This document shows, in pieces, positions 1 through 6,660 of a DNA stretch of 7,447 nucleotides. Below the pieces are notes generated by a model, which worked only from the letters and a program-made list of their open reading frames with translations, made no database searches and had not been told where the DNA came from. The stretch comes from Candidatus Methanophagales archaeon. Lineage in GTDB: Archaea; Halobacteriota; Syntropharchaeia; Alkanophagales; Methanospirareceae. Within the stretch, counting starts at the first letter, position 1. Every line of letters starts with the position of its first letter. Location of the stretch: positions 1-7,447 of the forward strand of contig JAUXHM010000045.1 in NCBI GenBank assembly GCA_030621535.1, in the 5' to 3' direction. The translations under genes were made by a program, and so were the position numbers.

Positions 1-79
1 AAAAAGGATGAATCCTGAATTTAGCAGTCATAATCAAGATGAGAATCAATGCGAGAAGGAATATGAGTATTAGGTTCAT
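1..79 (-). CDS. N-terminus of a membrane protein, probably GntP-family permease (cut by window edge)
   Basis: An open frame starts with ATG at 79-77 and runs off the left edge without a stop, giving 26 residues. After Met-Asn comes a run of about 15 hydrophobic residues (LILIFLLALILILIM), then TAKFRIHPF. A hydrophobic helix followed by a basic stretch ending in His-x-Phe is how GntP-type gluconate/organic acid permeases begin (E. coli GntU has a comparable Lys-Ala-Arg-Met-His-Ala-Phe turn after its first helix). That is a family resemblance from memory, not an alignment. The start is supported by AGGAG at 93-89, nine bases upstream, and by a TATA-like box further up. That the frame is coding is fairly likely; the GntP assignment is tentative, and any multi-spanning membrane protein would fit. 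Confidence 0.55.
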   Translation of the reverse strand, partial: MNLILIFLLALILILIMTAKFRIHPF

Positions 80-88
80 GTTCTTCGT

Positions 89-93
89 CTCCT
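89..93 (-). promoter_or_regulatory. Shine-Dalgarno site of the left-edge membrane protein gene
   Basis: AGGAG on the minus strand lies 9 bases before the ATG at 79-77. It decides the start of the partial gene and is one of the clearest ribosome sites in the window. Confidence 0.55.
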
Positions 94-112
94 GCCGAGG
101 TTCAGATTTTTA

Positions 113-123
113 CCTTTTATAAG
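113..123 (-). promoter_or_regulatory. Candidate archaeal TATA box for the left-edge gene
   Basis: On the minus strand this reads CTTATAAAAGG, close to the archaeal TATA-box consensus. A start about 25 bases downstream would fall near position 93, giving a very short leader that only just includes the AGGAG site. The spacing is therefore slightly tight and the call is moderate. Confidence 0.4.
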
Positions 124-171
124 TTAATATGCACTATAATATCTTTATGTCTACCGCAACAGAAATCAGGG

Positions 172-178
172 ATATAAA
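172..178 (+). promoter_or_regulatory. Possible TATA box for the methyltransferase-hisC transcript
   Basis: ATATAAA in the context GGGATATAAAGCAG is the best plus-strand TATA-like sequence upstream of 289. It would place the transcription start near 200 and leave a leader of roughly 90 bases containing the T-rich tracts. Other AT-rich hexamers in this region could serve instead, so confidence is low. Confidence 0.25.
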
Positions 179-288
179 GCAGCATTTGATTGAGATTTGC
201 GTTAAAAATGGAACTACGTAATGCCCCCCGAAGGATTTCAATTTTTTTTCTTTTGATAACCCTTTTTTCTTTTTAACAAAAGATCGAG

Positions 289-1236
289 ATGGAACTGAAC
301 GAGCTATTAGGAATAGGGGATTTTATGCTGGTAGAACAGAGTTATGCAGCACAAAAGGAGATAGGCAGAACGCTCGAATATCTCGGTAAGGTCAAAGAAG
401 GGGACGTGGCAGAATCAATACGAATATTTGCAGAAACCAGAAACAAGAGCAAAGAAAACGAGTTGATTGGCATTGCCATCTATGACAGAGACCTGGGCTT
501 CTGGATGGTCTTCACGGATTTTTTCGCGGATACGAGGAACAAAGAGGAATTTGAGGCGCTTGCAAGCAGGATAAACGGCACTAAGGAAGTAGAAGTGGAA
601 CGGGACAAATTTCGTGAAGGCGTGATGGAATTCTATTCCGTCGGGTTAGTAAACGGACTATTTTACAATTGCGATTTAGATTTGGATTTAGAAGGTGCGA
701 GTTTCTATCCGAGACAAAGGACAGAGGCATTAAAGAACGTATTGGCTGAATTTTTACGCGAGAACGATTTAGAAAAAGGCATGGAAGGTAAGAAAACGCT
801 TGAAATTGGATGTGGTGATGGCGGTGCGACTATTGCACTGCACGAATCAGGTATTTTCCCTTTTACGGTGGATATAAACGAATGTGAAATTTGCAAAGGG
901 CTAAAAGAAGGTGTGCTAGAGCCCAAACGGAGCATTGTACTGGATTGCTCCATGCTGTCTGCCTTTTTTGGTAAAGAATTTGACGTTGTCTTCGGGTTTA
1001 TGATTGGTAAACTCACACCATTTAATAGATTTGAGTGGGAAGGAGTGCTAAGAGGGGTTCATAGAATACTGAAAGACATGGGAAAAGTGCTATTTACGGT
1101 TTCGAGTGAGGAGGAAGCAGTAATGGTAAAAGAGATATTAACAGACGAATTCGAAGGGGAAATAAAAGAGAATAGAGACAGTGATGGTTATCTTGATCAC
1201 TGGGTGTATATAGGTGCAAATGAATACCAAGATTAA
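289..1236 (+). CDS. Class I SAM-dependent methyltransferase with an uncharacterised N-terminal domain
   Basis: A 315-residue protein. The C-terminal half (about residues 165-310) is a Rossmann-type methyltransferase: SAM-binding motif I is TLEIGCGDGG at 170-179, an acidic residue after strand 2 is D195 in VDINE, a motif III-like Asp is D219 in VLDCS, motif IV is the FDVVFGFMIG strand at 231-240, and a late strand KVLFTVSSEE begins at 266. The first 150 residues match no domain I recognise; they contain many acidic and aromatic residues (for example FWMVFTDFF at 71-79) and no membrane helix or signal peptide, so the protein is probably cytoplasmic. The substrate cannot be told. No clear ribosome site precedes the ATG. 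The gene overlaps hisC by 17 bases, implying co-transcription, although a role in histidine synthesis is not implied by its family. Confidence 0.85.
   Translation: MELNELLGIGDFMLVEQSYAAQKEIGRTLEYLGKVKEGDVAESIRIFAETRNKSKENELIGIAIYDRDLGFWMVFTDFFADTRNKEEFEALASRINGTKEVEVERDKFREGVMEFYSVGLVNGLFYNCDLDLDLEGASFYPRQRTEALKNVLAEFLRENDLEKGMEGKKTLEIGCGDGGATIALHESGIFPFTVDINECEICKGLKEGVLEPKRSIVLDCSMLSAFFGKEFDVVFGFMIGKLTPFNRFEWEGVLRGVHRILKDMGKVLFTVSSEEEAVMVKEILTDEFEGEIKENRDSDGYLDHWVYIGANEYQD
1212..1216 (+). promoter_or_regulatory. Probable ribosome binding site of hisC inside the upstream gene
   Basis: AGGTG lies 3 bases before ATG 1220. Aligned to the archaeal anti-Shine-Dalgarno, the central GG is 5 bases from that ATG. 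This is why 1220 is preferred over GTG 1214 and ATG 1238, neither of which has a well-spaced site. Confidence 0.4.
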
Positions 1237-2320
1237 AATGCGAGTGCCCGTACGCGCTTCTTTACAGGAAATAGAAGAATACAAACCCGGGAAATTGGTA
1301 AAAGGAGCGATAAAGCTGAGTTCGAATGAAAACCCGTTAGGACCCAGTCCGGAGGTGATAAGAGAAATAGTTAAGCGTTTAGAAGCAGGCGAGCTGAACC
1401 TGAACGTATATCCGTGGGAAAAGAATGAAGACGAGCTCAGGGATGAGATTTCAAGATATGTCGGTGTCGGTGCCCGCATAGAAAAAGATAACGTCGTTTT
1501 AGGTGCCGGGGTAGATGGCGTTTTGGACACGCTTGCCAGGATTTTTATTGCGAATGGCGATGAAGCGCTGATACCCATACCCACTTTTTCCCTCTACGAG
1601 TCGCTCGTAAAAATAGCAGGAGGTGTGCCAAGGTATGTAAAGAGAAAAAGTGGCGAGGACTTCAGCATACCTGTCAAGGACTTGATTTCCTTGTGTAACG
1701 AAAAAACAAAGCTCATTTTTATCTCTTCTCCCAATAATCCAACCGGAAACTGCATACCCGAGGACGAAATTCGAGAGATAATAGAATCCGTGGATTCGAG
1801 GGCAATGGTTGTAATAGACGAAGCGTACGCGGAATTTGCAGATTCGTCGTTGGTGAATCTGGTAACGAAATACGAGAATGTGGCGGTAATGAGAACCTTT
1901 TCAAAAGCTTTTGGTCTTGCAGGGCTGAGGGTGGGATATGGAATAATACCAGAATGGCTCACAAGCGCATATAAAAAAGTTGCAATCCCTTTCTCCGTTA
2001 ACAGTATCGCTATAAAAGCGGCATTAGCGGCATTGCGAGACCAGGCATATTTACGTAAAACTGTAGAGCTGGTAAAGCACGAAAGAGCGTTTCTAACGGA
2101 AAACTTACGGCGTGTGTTCACGAAGGTTTATCCATCGGAAGCTAATTTCGTGCTTGCGGACGTTTCACCTGCAAAATCGGCTGTGGTGTATGCAGAGCTG
2201 ATGAAGCGAGGGATAATAGTGCGGGATTGTTCTTCGTTTAGAGGTGCTGGAGATTCTTTTATCCGGGTCACGATAGGAACAAGGGAACAGAATGAGAAGG
2301 TTGTGGATGCGTTAATATAA
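1220..2320 (+). CDS. hisC: Histidinol-phosphate aminotransferase (HisC)
   Basis: A class I/II PLP-dependent aminotransferase of 366 residues, the normal length for HisC, which transfers an amino group between glutamate and imidazole acetol phosphate in histidine synthesis. Numbering from ATG 1220: substrate-site motif SSNENPLGPSP near 34-44, GAGVDG at 95-100 in the cofactor phosphate-binding loop, SPNNPTG at 170-176, DEAY at 200-203 (Asp pairs with the pyridine nitrogen, Tyr with the cofactor oxygen), FSKAFGLAG with Schiff-base Lys at 229, and RVTIG with the carboxylate-binding Arg at 349. All catalytic residues are present. GTG 1214 and ATG 1238 are alternative starts; recognisable homology begins only after 1238, so the true N-terminus is open by up to 8 residues. 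The gene overlaps the methyltransferase gene by 17 bases. A related aminotransferase such as the CobD type cannot be fully excluded without alignment. Confidence 0.9.
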   Translation: MNTKIKMRVPVRASLQEIEEYKPGKLVKGAIKLSSNENPLGPSPEVIREIVKRLEAGELNLNVYPWEKNEDELRDEISRYVGVGARIEKDNVVLGAGVDGVLDTLARIFIANGDEALIPIPTFSLYESLVKIAGGVPRYVKRKSGEDFSIPVKDLISLCNEKTKLIFISSPNNPTGNCIPEDEIREIIESVDSRAMVVIDEAYAEFADSSLVNLVTKYENVAVMRTFSKAFGLAGLRVGYGIIPEWLTSAYKKVAIPFSVNSIAIKAALAALRDQAYLRKTVELVKHERAFLTENLRRVFTKVYPSEANFVLADVSPAKSAVVYAELMKRGIIVRDCSSFRGAGDSFIRVTIGTREQNEKVVDALI

Positions 2321-2332
2321 ACATTAAAAAAA

Positions 2333-2423
2333 AATAAATTGTAGACACAGATTAACACAGATGATAAGAATCAACACGGTTAAACTAAAATAAATCTGCG
2401 TAAATCGGTGTAAATCTGTGTCT
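2333..2423. repeat. Inverted, 10-bp-periodic intergenic repeat between hisC and polX
   Basis: The left arm AGACACAGATTAACACAGAT (2343-2362) matches the reverse complement of 2404-2423 at 18 of 20 positions, with 10 perfect outer pairs and a 41-base loop. The right side is a tandem of three 10-bp units: AAATCTGCGT, AAATCGGTGT and AAATCTGTGT (2392-2421). The left side repeats the complementary unit ACACAGATTA/ACACAGATGA (2346-2365). Just outside lies AATAAATTGTA (2333-2343), which recurs on the other strand in the dnaJ-infB spacer. No protein-coding signal is present. It could act as a hairpin in the hisC transcript, a protein-binding array with one unit per helical turn, or a decayed mobile repeat. 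Confidence 0.75.
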
Positions 2424-2429
2424 TAAATA
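2423..2429 (+). promoter_or_regulatory. Possible TATA-like element for polX
   Basis: TTAAATA lies about 30 bases before the polX ATG, the spacing expected for a nearly leaderless archaeal transcript, and polX has no Shine-Dalgarno site. It sits at the right edge of the inverted repeat, so the repeat may have brought or shaped the promoter. The match is weak. Confidence 0.25.
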
Positions 2430-2455
2430 GAAGGAAGTTGTAGCTTATATACAAA

Positions 2456-4186
2456 ATGATAAACCTCGACATGGCGAGGATTTTTGACGAAATAGCAGAT
2501 ATTTTAGAGTTGAAAGGGGCGAATCCATTCAAAATAAGGGCGTACAGACGAGCCGCTCGGACGATAGAAACACTTGCGCAGGACTTGAAGGTGATAGCAG
2601 AACGAGGTGGAGTCAGCGAATTAAAGAAAATACCCGGCGTGGGTGAAGGTATTGCGAAAAAGATACTGGAAATAGCAAAAACAGGTGATTGCAAGACGCA
2701 TAGAGCGTTAAGGGAAGAAGTCCCTGCGGGTCTGCTTGAACTCTTAGCCATCCCTCGTGTTGGTCCGAAGACAATAGCAAAGGTGCATGACGAAATAGGG
2801 ATAAGTAGCATAGAGCAGTTAGAGGAAGCTGCTAAGTCGCATAAGTTAGAAAGGATTTCGGGATTGGGTGCCAAGATAGAGGAGAACATACTGAAGGGGA
2901 TAGAGCAATACAGACGATATAAAGGGCGTAAATTGCTTTCTGAAGCACTGCCTCGTGCGGAATCAATAGTGCACGAATTGAAGAAGTTGGATGCGGTAGA
3001 ACGGATAACAATCGCGGGCAGTTTGCGACGGTGGCGTGAGACGATAGGGGACATAGACATATTGGTGGTATCGAGGAGACCGAAAGAAGTGATGGATGCG
3101 TTTACGCGCCTTGACGGCATAGAGGACATAGTGGCAAAAGGGGACACGAAATCGTCAATCGTGTTGAAAGGAATAGACGTGGACTTGCGAGTGGTAGATG
3201 CAAGCTCATTTGGCGCTGCCGCTCATTATTTCACGGGTTCCAAGCATCATAACATAAGAATCCGCGAGTTGGGTGTGAGGAAAGGGTTAAAGATAAACGA
3301 ATATGGTGTTTTCCGTGGAGAAGAGAGAATAGGAGGGGAAGATGAGGAGGACGTGTTCGAGAACGTGGGTCTTGCATATATTCCGCCTGAGTTGAGAGAA
3401 GACCGTGGCGAGGTAGAAGCCGCAAAGGAGAACAGGATACCGAAATTGGTGGAACCGAACGATATAAAAGGCGATTTGCACGTGCACACGAACTGGAGCG
3501 ATGGGAAGAACAGCATAGAGGAAATGGAGGAGACAGCTATTTCGCTGGGCTACGAGTATGTTGCCGTCGCAGACCATTCGCCTGCGGTTGGTATTGCTGG
3601 CGGGATGAATGAGGATAAAGTAAAGAAGAGGGAGAAGGAGATAGAGGGACTGAACACGAGATTTGAGAATGAAGGTGTTGATTTCAGGGTTTTAGCTGCG
3701 TCCGAGGTAGACATAAAATCAGATTTCTCTATGGACTTCCCGGACGCAATATTAAAATCGCTGGATGTGGTTGTAGGTGCGGTTCATAGCAAATTCTCGC
3801 AAGACCGAGCGACGATGACACAACGAATTGTGACGGCGATGGAAAACGAGCACGTGGACATAATTGCGCATCCTACGGGTCGTGTTCTGGGCAAGAGGGA
3901 GCCGTATGAGGTGGATATGGAGCGGTTGATGGAAGTGGCGAGGGATACGGGCACCGTTATGGAACTCAATTCATTTCCTAACAGGCTGGATTTAAATGAC
4001 GTTCATTGCAGGATGGCGAAGGATTATGGTGTGTTGATTGCAATATCAACGGATGCGCATGATGCGACACAGATGGGTGCGGTGATTAAATACGGGGTGG
4101 CGACTGCAAGAAGGGGATGGCTTGAGGCAAAGGACGTGGTGAATACGAGAGGGTTAGAGGATATGATAAAATTATTAAAGAGGTAA
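2456..4186 (+). CDS. polX: DNA polymerase X family protein with C-terminal PHP domain
   Basis: A 576-residue protein with the full bacterial/archaeal PolX layout, acting in DNA gap filling and base-excision or end-joining repair. Residues 1-150 form the 8-kDa-like domain with helix-hairpin-helix motifs at about 56-73 (IPGVGEG), 96-114 (IPRVGPK) and 131-146 (ISGLGAK). The nucleotidyltransferase core has GSLRRW at 188-193, GDID at 198-201 (D199 and D201) and a third metal-binding Asp at D243 in DLRV. The PHP domain (about 337-576) keeps its apparent metal ligands: H342, H344, D349, H374, E417, H444, H472, D533 and H535. In this family PHP provides 3'-5' exonuclease or AP endonuclease activity, so both catalytic centres look intact. 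The ATG at 2456 has no ribosome site; an in-frame ATG at 2471 is the alternative. Two small genes follow closely. Confidence 0.95.
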   Translation: MINLDMARIFDEIADILELKGANPFKIRAYRRAARTIETLAQDLKVIAERGGVSELKKIPGVGEGIAKKILEIAKTGDCKTHRALREEVPAGLLELLAIPRVGPKTIAKVHDEIGISSIEQLEEAAKSHKLERISGLGAKIEENILKGIEQYRRYKGRKLLSEALPRAESIVHELKKLDAVERITIAGSLRRWRETIGDIDILVVSRRPKEVMDAFTRLDGIEDIVAKGDTKSSIVLKGIDVDLRVVDASSFGAAAHYFTGSKHHNIRIRELGVRKGLKINEYGVFRGEERIGGEDEEDVFENVGLAYIPPELREDRGEVEAAKENRIPKLVEPNDIKGDLHVHTNWSDGKNSIEEMEETAISLGYEYVAVADHSPAVGIAGGMNEDKVKKREKEIEGLNTRFENEGVDFRVLAASEVDIKSDFSMDFPDAILKSLDVVVGAVHSKFSQDRATMTQRIVTAMENEHVDIIAHPTGRVLGKREPYEVDMERLMEVARDTGTVMELNSFPNRLDLNDVHCRMAKDYGVLIAISTDAHDATQMGAVIKYGVATARRGWLEAKDVVNTRGLEDMIKLLKR

Positions 4187-4192
4187 AGTTAA

Positions 4193-4197
4193 GTGAT
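4193..4197 (+). promoter_or_regulatory. Weak ribosome binding site of the 67-residue protein
   Basis: GTGAT, complementary to part of the 16S tail, stands 5 bases before ATG 4203 in the 16-base gap after polX. It supports this start and internal translation of a polX-led transcript. Confidence 0.35.
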
Positions 4198-4202
4198 GAA
4201 GA

Positions 4203-4406
4203 ATGGACACAGAAGAAGCCGTTGAGAGGGGCACAAAATTTCTACAGGATAAAGCGGGTTATTACACCCACAAATTGGTAAGTGTCAAACTCGAGGAAAA
4301 CGTTTGGGTTGTGAGATTTGACGTTGGCGCCTTTGAAGAGAAGATAGTGGAATTAAAGATTGATGACAAAACGGAAAAGATAGTCGAATATGAGCAACCT
4401 AAATAA
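4203..4406 (+). CDS. Small conserved-looking protein of unknown function, 67 residues
   Basis: A small acidic protein with no membrane helix, signal peptide or cysteine. The predicted pattern is an N-terminal helix (about 3-18, EEAVERGTKFLQDKAG) followed by strands alternating charged and hydrophobic residues: KLVSVKLEE, VWVVRFDVG, KIVELKIDD and KIVEYE. A helix followed by an antiparallel sheet of this size resembles PepSY-like or related small alpha+beta domains, but the match is structural impression only. It begins 16 bases after polX and its end overlaps the next gene by 17 bases, which with regular codon structure argues that it is real. The overlap suggests balanced, coupled production with the PaREP1/HEPN-like protein. 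A partner role is possible but not shown. Confidence 0.7.
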   Translation: MDTEEAVERGTKFLQDKAGYYTHKLVSVKLEENVWVVRFDVGAFEEKIVELKIDDKTEKIVEYEQPK

Positions 4407-4767
4407 AGCCCAGAGACACTTGAGAAGAAGAGACGATTATTACAATAATGCTTTAAAATATGCCGCAAAGGGAAAGTTTCCAAAAGCCTTGGAGTTCCTT
4501 TGGGGCGCTGTAACTCAATCGCTGAAGGCATTAGCAGCAACGCGAGATATAACTATACCTACACACGCGGCGTTCTTCAGTTTCACACGTGACATTTCTA
4601 AAGAATTAGAAGACGAAGATTTTTACAAGTCATTTTTGTTTTTAAACACCCTTCATAAAAATTTTTACGATGAAGTTATAGACCCAAAAGATTTCCAAAT
4701 GTATCACAAAGAAGCAGAATCATTTTTACGGAAAATAGAAGAGATTGCTAAAAAGATAGAACAATAA
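4390..4767 (+). CDS. PaREP1/HEPN-like helical protein
   Basis: A 125-residue, wholly helical protein. Features recalling the archaeal PaREP1/HEPN group are an N-terminal helix with basic residues (QRHLRRRDDYYNNALKYA), a central helix FLWGAVTQSLKALAA at 36-50, and a C-terminal LNTLHKNFYDEV (85-96), close to the LHxNFYE signature of PaREP1. R52 and H59 form an R-x6-H pair, within the loose R-x4-6-H spacing of HEPN ribonucleases, so RNase activity is possible but unproven. HEPN proteins often serve as toxins or RNA-processing factors; no classical MNT nucleotidyltransferase antitoxin is adjacent. The ATG overlaps the preceding gene by 17 bases and lacks its own ribosome site, so translation is probably coupled. 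It ends 43 bases from the convergent end of infB. Confidence 0.75.
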   Translation: MSNLNKAQRHLRRRDDYYNNALKYAAKGKFPKALEFLWGAVTQSLKALAATRDITIPTHAAFFSFTRDISKELEDEDFYKSFLFLNTLHKNFYDEVIDPKDFQMYHKEAESFLRKIEEIAKKIEQ

Positions 4768-4810
4768 AGGATTTAAGTCGTAAGAAAAGAAAACCAGAAA
4801 CATGATTTCT
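4768..4810. terminator. Convergent intergenic region with likely T-rich termination signals
   Basis: The 43 bases separate two gene ends that face each other. Read on the minus strand it carries the T-rich run TTTCTGGTTTTCTTTTCTTA just after the infB stop, the type of U-rich tract at which archaeal polymerase stops. On the plus strand a T-rich stretch follows at 4806-4818, inside the end of infB. A weak AGAAA/TTTCT hairpin (4796-4810) is also present. Confidence 0.45.
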
Positions 4811-6592
4811 TTATTTTCCCTTTATCCTCTCCAACTCCTCTAATATCTCCTCTTCGTCTGCGGACAACAACCCCTTTCCCTTTGACGTTTTTATCTCTTT
4901 CATTTCTTCTTCTGTAATATCCACATACAAAACGTCATTCTCCTTTATTTGCCGTCCCACCGTCGGCTTTTTCATTGAAATTGCCACCTGCATCGGCACC
5001 ATCGCTTCTTTTATGCTGCCACCCTTATCCTGTATCTCGTTTATCGCTCCAATCCTGGTACCATCGAATTTTACCAGTTTCACGCCGGTTTTTATCTTCC
5101 CGCCTAAGACCTCTATACCAAAAATAGCGGGTTTGCTTTGCCTGAATACACATCCGGGCAGAATTTTCATCTTTGCCGGTGTGGTCAGCCTATCCACGAG
5201 TTCACGCTTCTCTTTATCCCGCTCTTCTTTCATCCAGTTCTTATAATCTTCTATCAGTCGGTAAATAACGTCGCTTATAAATACAGGAATGCCGTTCTCC
5301 AGAGCTGCTGCTTTTGCATCAGGAAGTATATCAACGTTAAAGCCCAAGATAACGCTCAAATACCTATCCCCCGTAGTGGTTGCGTCTATTACGTCCCTTC
5401 TAGATATGTTTCCGACTGCTGCTTTTTTTATTTTTTCTATTCCTTCTGTTTTCAGTTCCATGGCAAGCGCTTCCAGCGAGCCCATTGTATCGGTCTTTAT
5501 GATTATTCCTTCTGGGCTTAGGCTTGCTTCCATTTTCAGCTCCGCTGTCTCGCCCTTCATTATTCTTACCACGCTCTCGAGTTCATCTTGCCCGGGCCCT
5601 GCCACTCGCACTTGCGATCCGGGAAGCGCATTTTCTATCCCCGGAGCTACTATTTTCATTCCTGAAGCAGCATTCACACTTTTTATACGAAGAAATCTTT
5701 GTTCTGTTCTTATCTCTTGCAAAGCTCTTGGTTTCAGCAGTGCTTTCACCTTTGTTACTATTGGGTCATCCTCAGTACTCCCCACCACGATTGTATCGCC
5801 CACGCTGAGCTTTCCTTCGTATAATATCACGTCAATCGTGGTTCCGAGACCTTTCTCCTCCTTCTTTTCCAGTATCGTGCCAACACCCGCCTCTTCTAAA
5901 TGAACTCGCAGAACTTTCTCAAAGAACTTCTGTGATAATCCTATCAGAACAAGCAGCAAATCCGCAATTCCTTCTCCCGTCTTCGCGCATACAGGCACGA
6001 TGCCCACGTTCCTTGAGAAGTCTTTTATCCGGTCGTATCTATCAGCCGAGAACCCTTTATCGTACAGGTCGCCCACTATTTCATATATCCGCGCATCCAG
6101 TGCCGCTCTCGCATATTCCGGCTGGTCGTTATAATTGAGAATAAACGGTCTTTTAGTTGAGTTCCAGCCTTTTATCCGGTCTATTTTGTTCAATGCTACC
6201 ACGAAAGGCGTTTTTAATAATCTTAAGATGTTCAGTGATTCGTAAGTCTGAGGCTGAAATCCTTCCATCACGTCCACCACCACAACGGCAACGTCAGCTA
6301 AAGCGCCCCCTCTTTTCCTCAGGGAGACAAAGGCCTGGTGTCCAGGGGTATCAATAAAAAGCAAACCGGGAACTTCTATTCCCGTCCAGTCCTTCCTTAA
6401 AGGTTCACAAATCTTCTTTATCAGCTCTATCGGGATTTCCGTTGCCCCAATATGCTGTGTCACGCGTCCCGCTTCCTTTGCTGTTATTGTGGTGCCCCTT
6501 ATGTTGTCGAGTAAGGTGGTCTTGCCATGGTCTATGTGTCCCAGTACGGAGAGAATAGGGGTTCTTATTCGCTCCTGCTCTTGCCCTTCCAT
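4811..6592 (-). CDS. infB: Translation initiation factor aIF5B (IF2 homologue)
   Basis: A 593-residue GTPase of the length typical of archaeal aIF5B, which promotes ribosomal subunit joining and initiator tRNA placement in the cytoplasm. The G domain shows G1 GHIDHGKT at 18-25, a switch I region around THIG-like TQHIGATEI at 45-53, G3 DTPGH at 81-85, G4 NKID at 135-138 and G5 CAKTG at 202-206 (Cys where Ser is common). Domain II, a beta-barrel, spans about 230-335; domain III about 355-445; the long linker helix with KNWMKEERDKEKRE follows near 451-464; domain IV runs to about 560, ending in an acidic tail. No intein and no bacterial N-terminal extension are present. The start is secured by GAGGT seven bases upstream. 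It lies downstream of dnaJ on the same strand, but a 255-base spacer with a structured repeat separates them. Confidence 0.97.
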   Translation of the reverse strand: MEGQEQERIRTPILSVLGHIDHGKTTLLDNIRGTTITAKEAGRVTQHIGATEIPIELIKKICEPLRKDWTGIEVPGLLFIDTPGHQAFVSLRKRGGALADVAVVVVDVMEGFQPQTYESLNILRLLKTPFVVALNKIDRIKGWNSTKRPFILNYNDQPEYARAALDARIYEIVGDLYDKGFSADRYDRIKDFSRNVGIVPVCAKTGEGIADLLLVLIGLSQKFFEKVLRVHLEEAGVGTILEKKEEKGLGTTIDVILYEGKLSVGDTIVVGSTEDDPIVTKVKALLKPRALQEIRTEQRFLRIKSVNAASGMKIVAPGIENALPGSQVRVAGPGQDELESVVRIMKGETAELKMEASLSPEGIIIKTDTMGSLEALAMELKTEGIEKIKKAAVGNISRRDVIDATTTGDRYLSVILGFNVDILPDAKAAALENGIPVFISDVIYRLIEDYKNWMKEERDKEKRELVDRLTTPAKMKILPGCVFRQSKPAIFGIEVLGGKIKTGVKLVKFDGTRIGAINEIQDKGGSIKEAMVPMQVAISMKKPTVGRQIKENDVLYVDITEEEMKEIKTSKGKGLLSADEEEILEELERIKGK

Positions 6593-6599
6593 CTCTTTT

Positions 6600-6604
6600 A
6601 CCTC
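6600..6604 (-). promoter_or_regulatory. Strong Shine-Dalgarno site of infB
   Basis: GAGGT on the minus strand with a 7-base spacer to ATG 6592-6590. It is the best ribosome site in the window and fixes the infB start against an out-of-frame ATG at 6608. Confidence 0.7.
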
Positions 6605-6650
6605 GCATTTTCAGTTGAATAGAATAGAAATAGATATAGATGCTTGTATT

Positions 6651-6660
6651 TTACTTATAG
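6651..6660 (-). promoter_or_regulatory. Candidate TATA box for infB at the edge of the repeat element
   Basis: CTATAAGTAA on the minus strand lies about 60 bases before the infB ATG, giving a predicted leader of roughly 40 bases that holds the GAGGT site. It overlaps the end of the terminal inverted repeat of the neighbouring element. A second AT-rich candidate, TCTATATCTA, lies nearer the gene (about 6632-6641). Confidence 0.3.

Larger units (their letters stand above)
80..288. other. Divergent intergenic region between the membrane protein gene and the methyltransferase gene
   Basis: About 210 AT-rich bases with no convincing gene. It holds the minus-strand ribosome site and TATA-like box, a plus-strand TATA-like ATATAAA at 172-178, and two T-rich tracts (241-253 and 262-275) just ahead of the methyltransferase ATG. 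No tRNA or strong hairpin was seen. A 22-codon frame (208-276) is possible but unsupported. Confidence 0.6.

Noticed and set aside
8..73. 21-codon plus-strand frame MNPEFSSHNQ...
   Set aside because: It lies antisense to the better-supported minus-strand membrane-protein start, has no clear ribosome site because it begins almost at the window edge, and resembles nothing known.
2346..2421. Short tandem units considered as a CRISPR array
   Set aside because: Units are only 10 bp, contiguous, with no spacers, and occur in inverted orientation; no cas genes are nearby.
2380..3147. 255-codon frame antisense to polX
   Set aside because: It lies opposite the strongly conserved PolX catalytic core, is serine/alanine-rich as expected of an antisense shadow, and shows no family motif.
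4193..4199. GTGATGA resembling a C box of an archaeal C/D guide RNA
   Set aside because: No CTGA D or D' box follows at the required distances, and the bases are better explained as a ribosome site between two genes.
2456..4767. Reading polX plus the HEPN protein as a classical HEPN-MNT toxin-antitoxin pair
   Set aside because: PolX is a full-length repair polymerase with HhH and PHP domains, not a minimal nucleotidyltransferase antitoxin, and a third gene separates the two.
5289..5903. 204-codon frame antisense to infB
   Set aside because: The opposite strand encodes conserved aIF5B domains II-III; this frame is low-complexity Ser/Phe/Pro and has no ribosome site.
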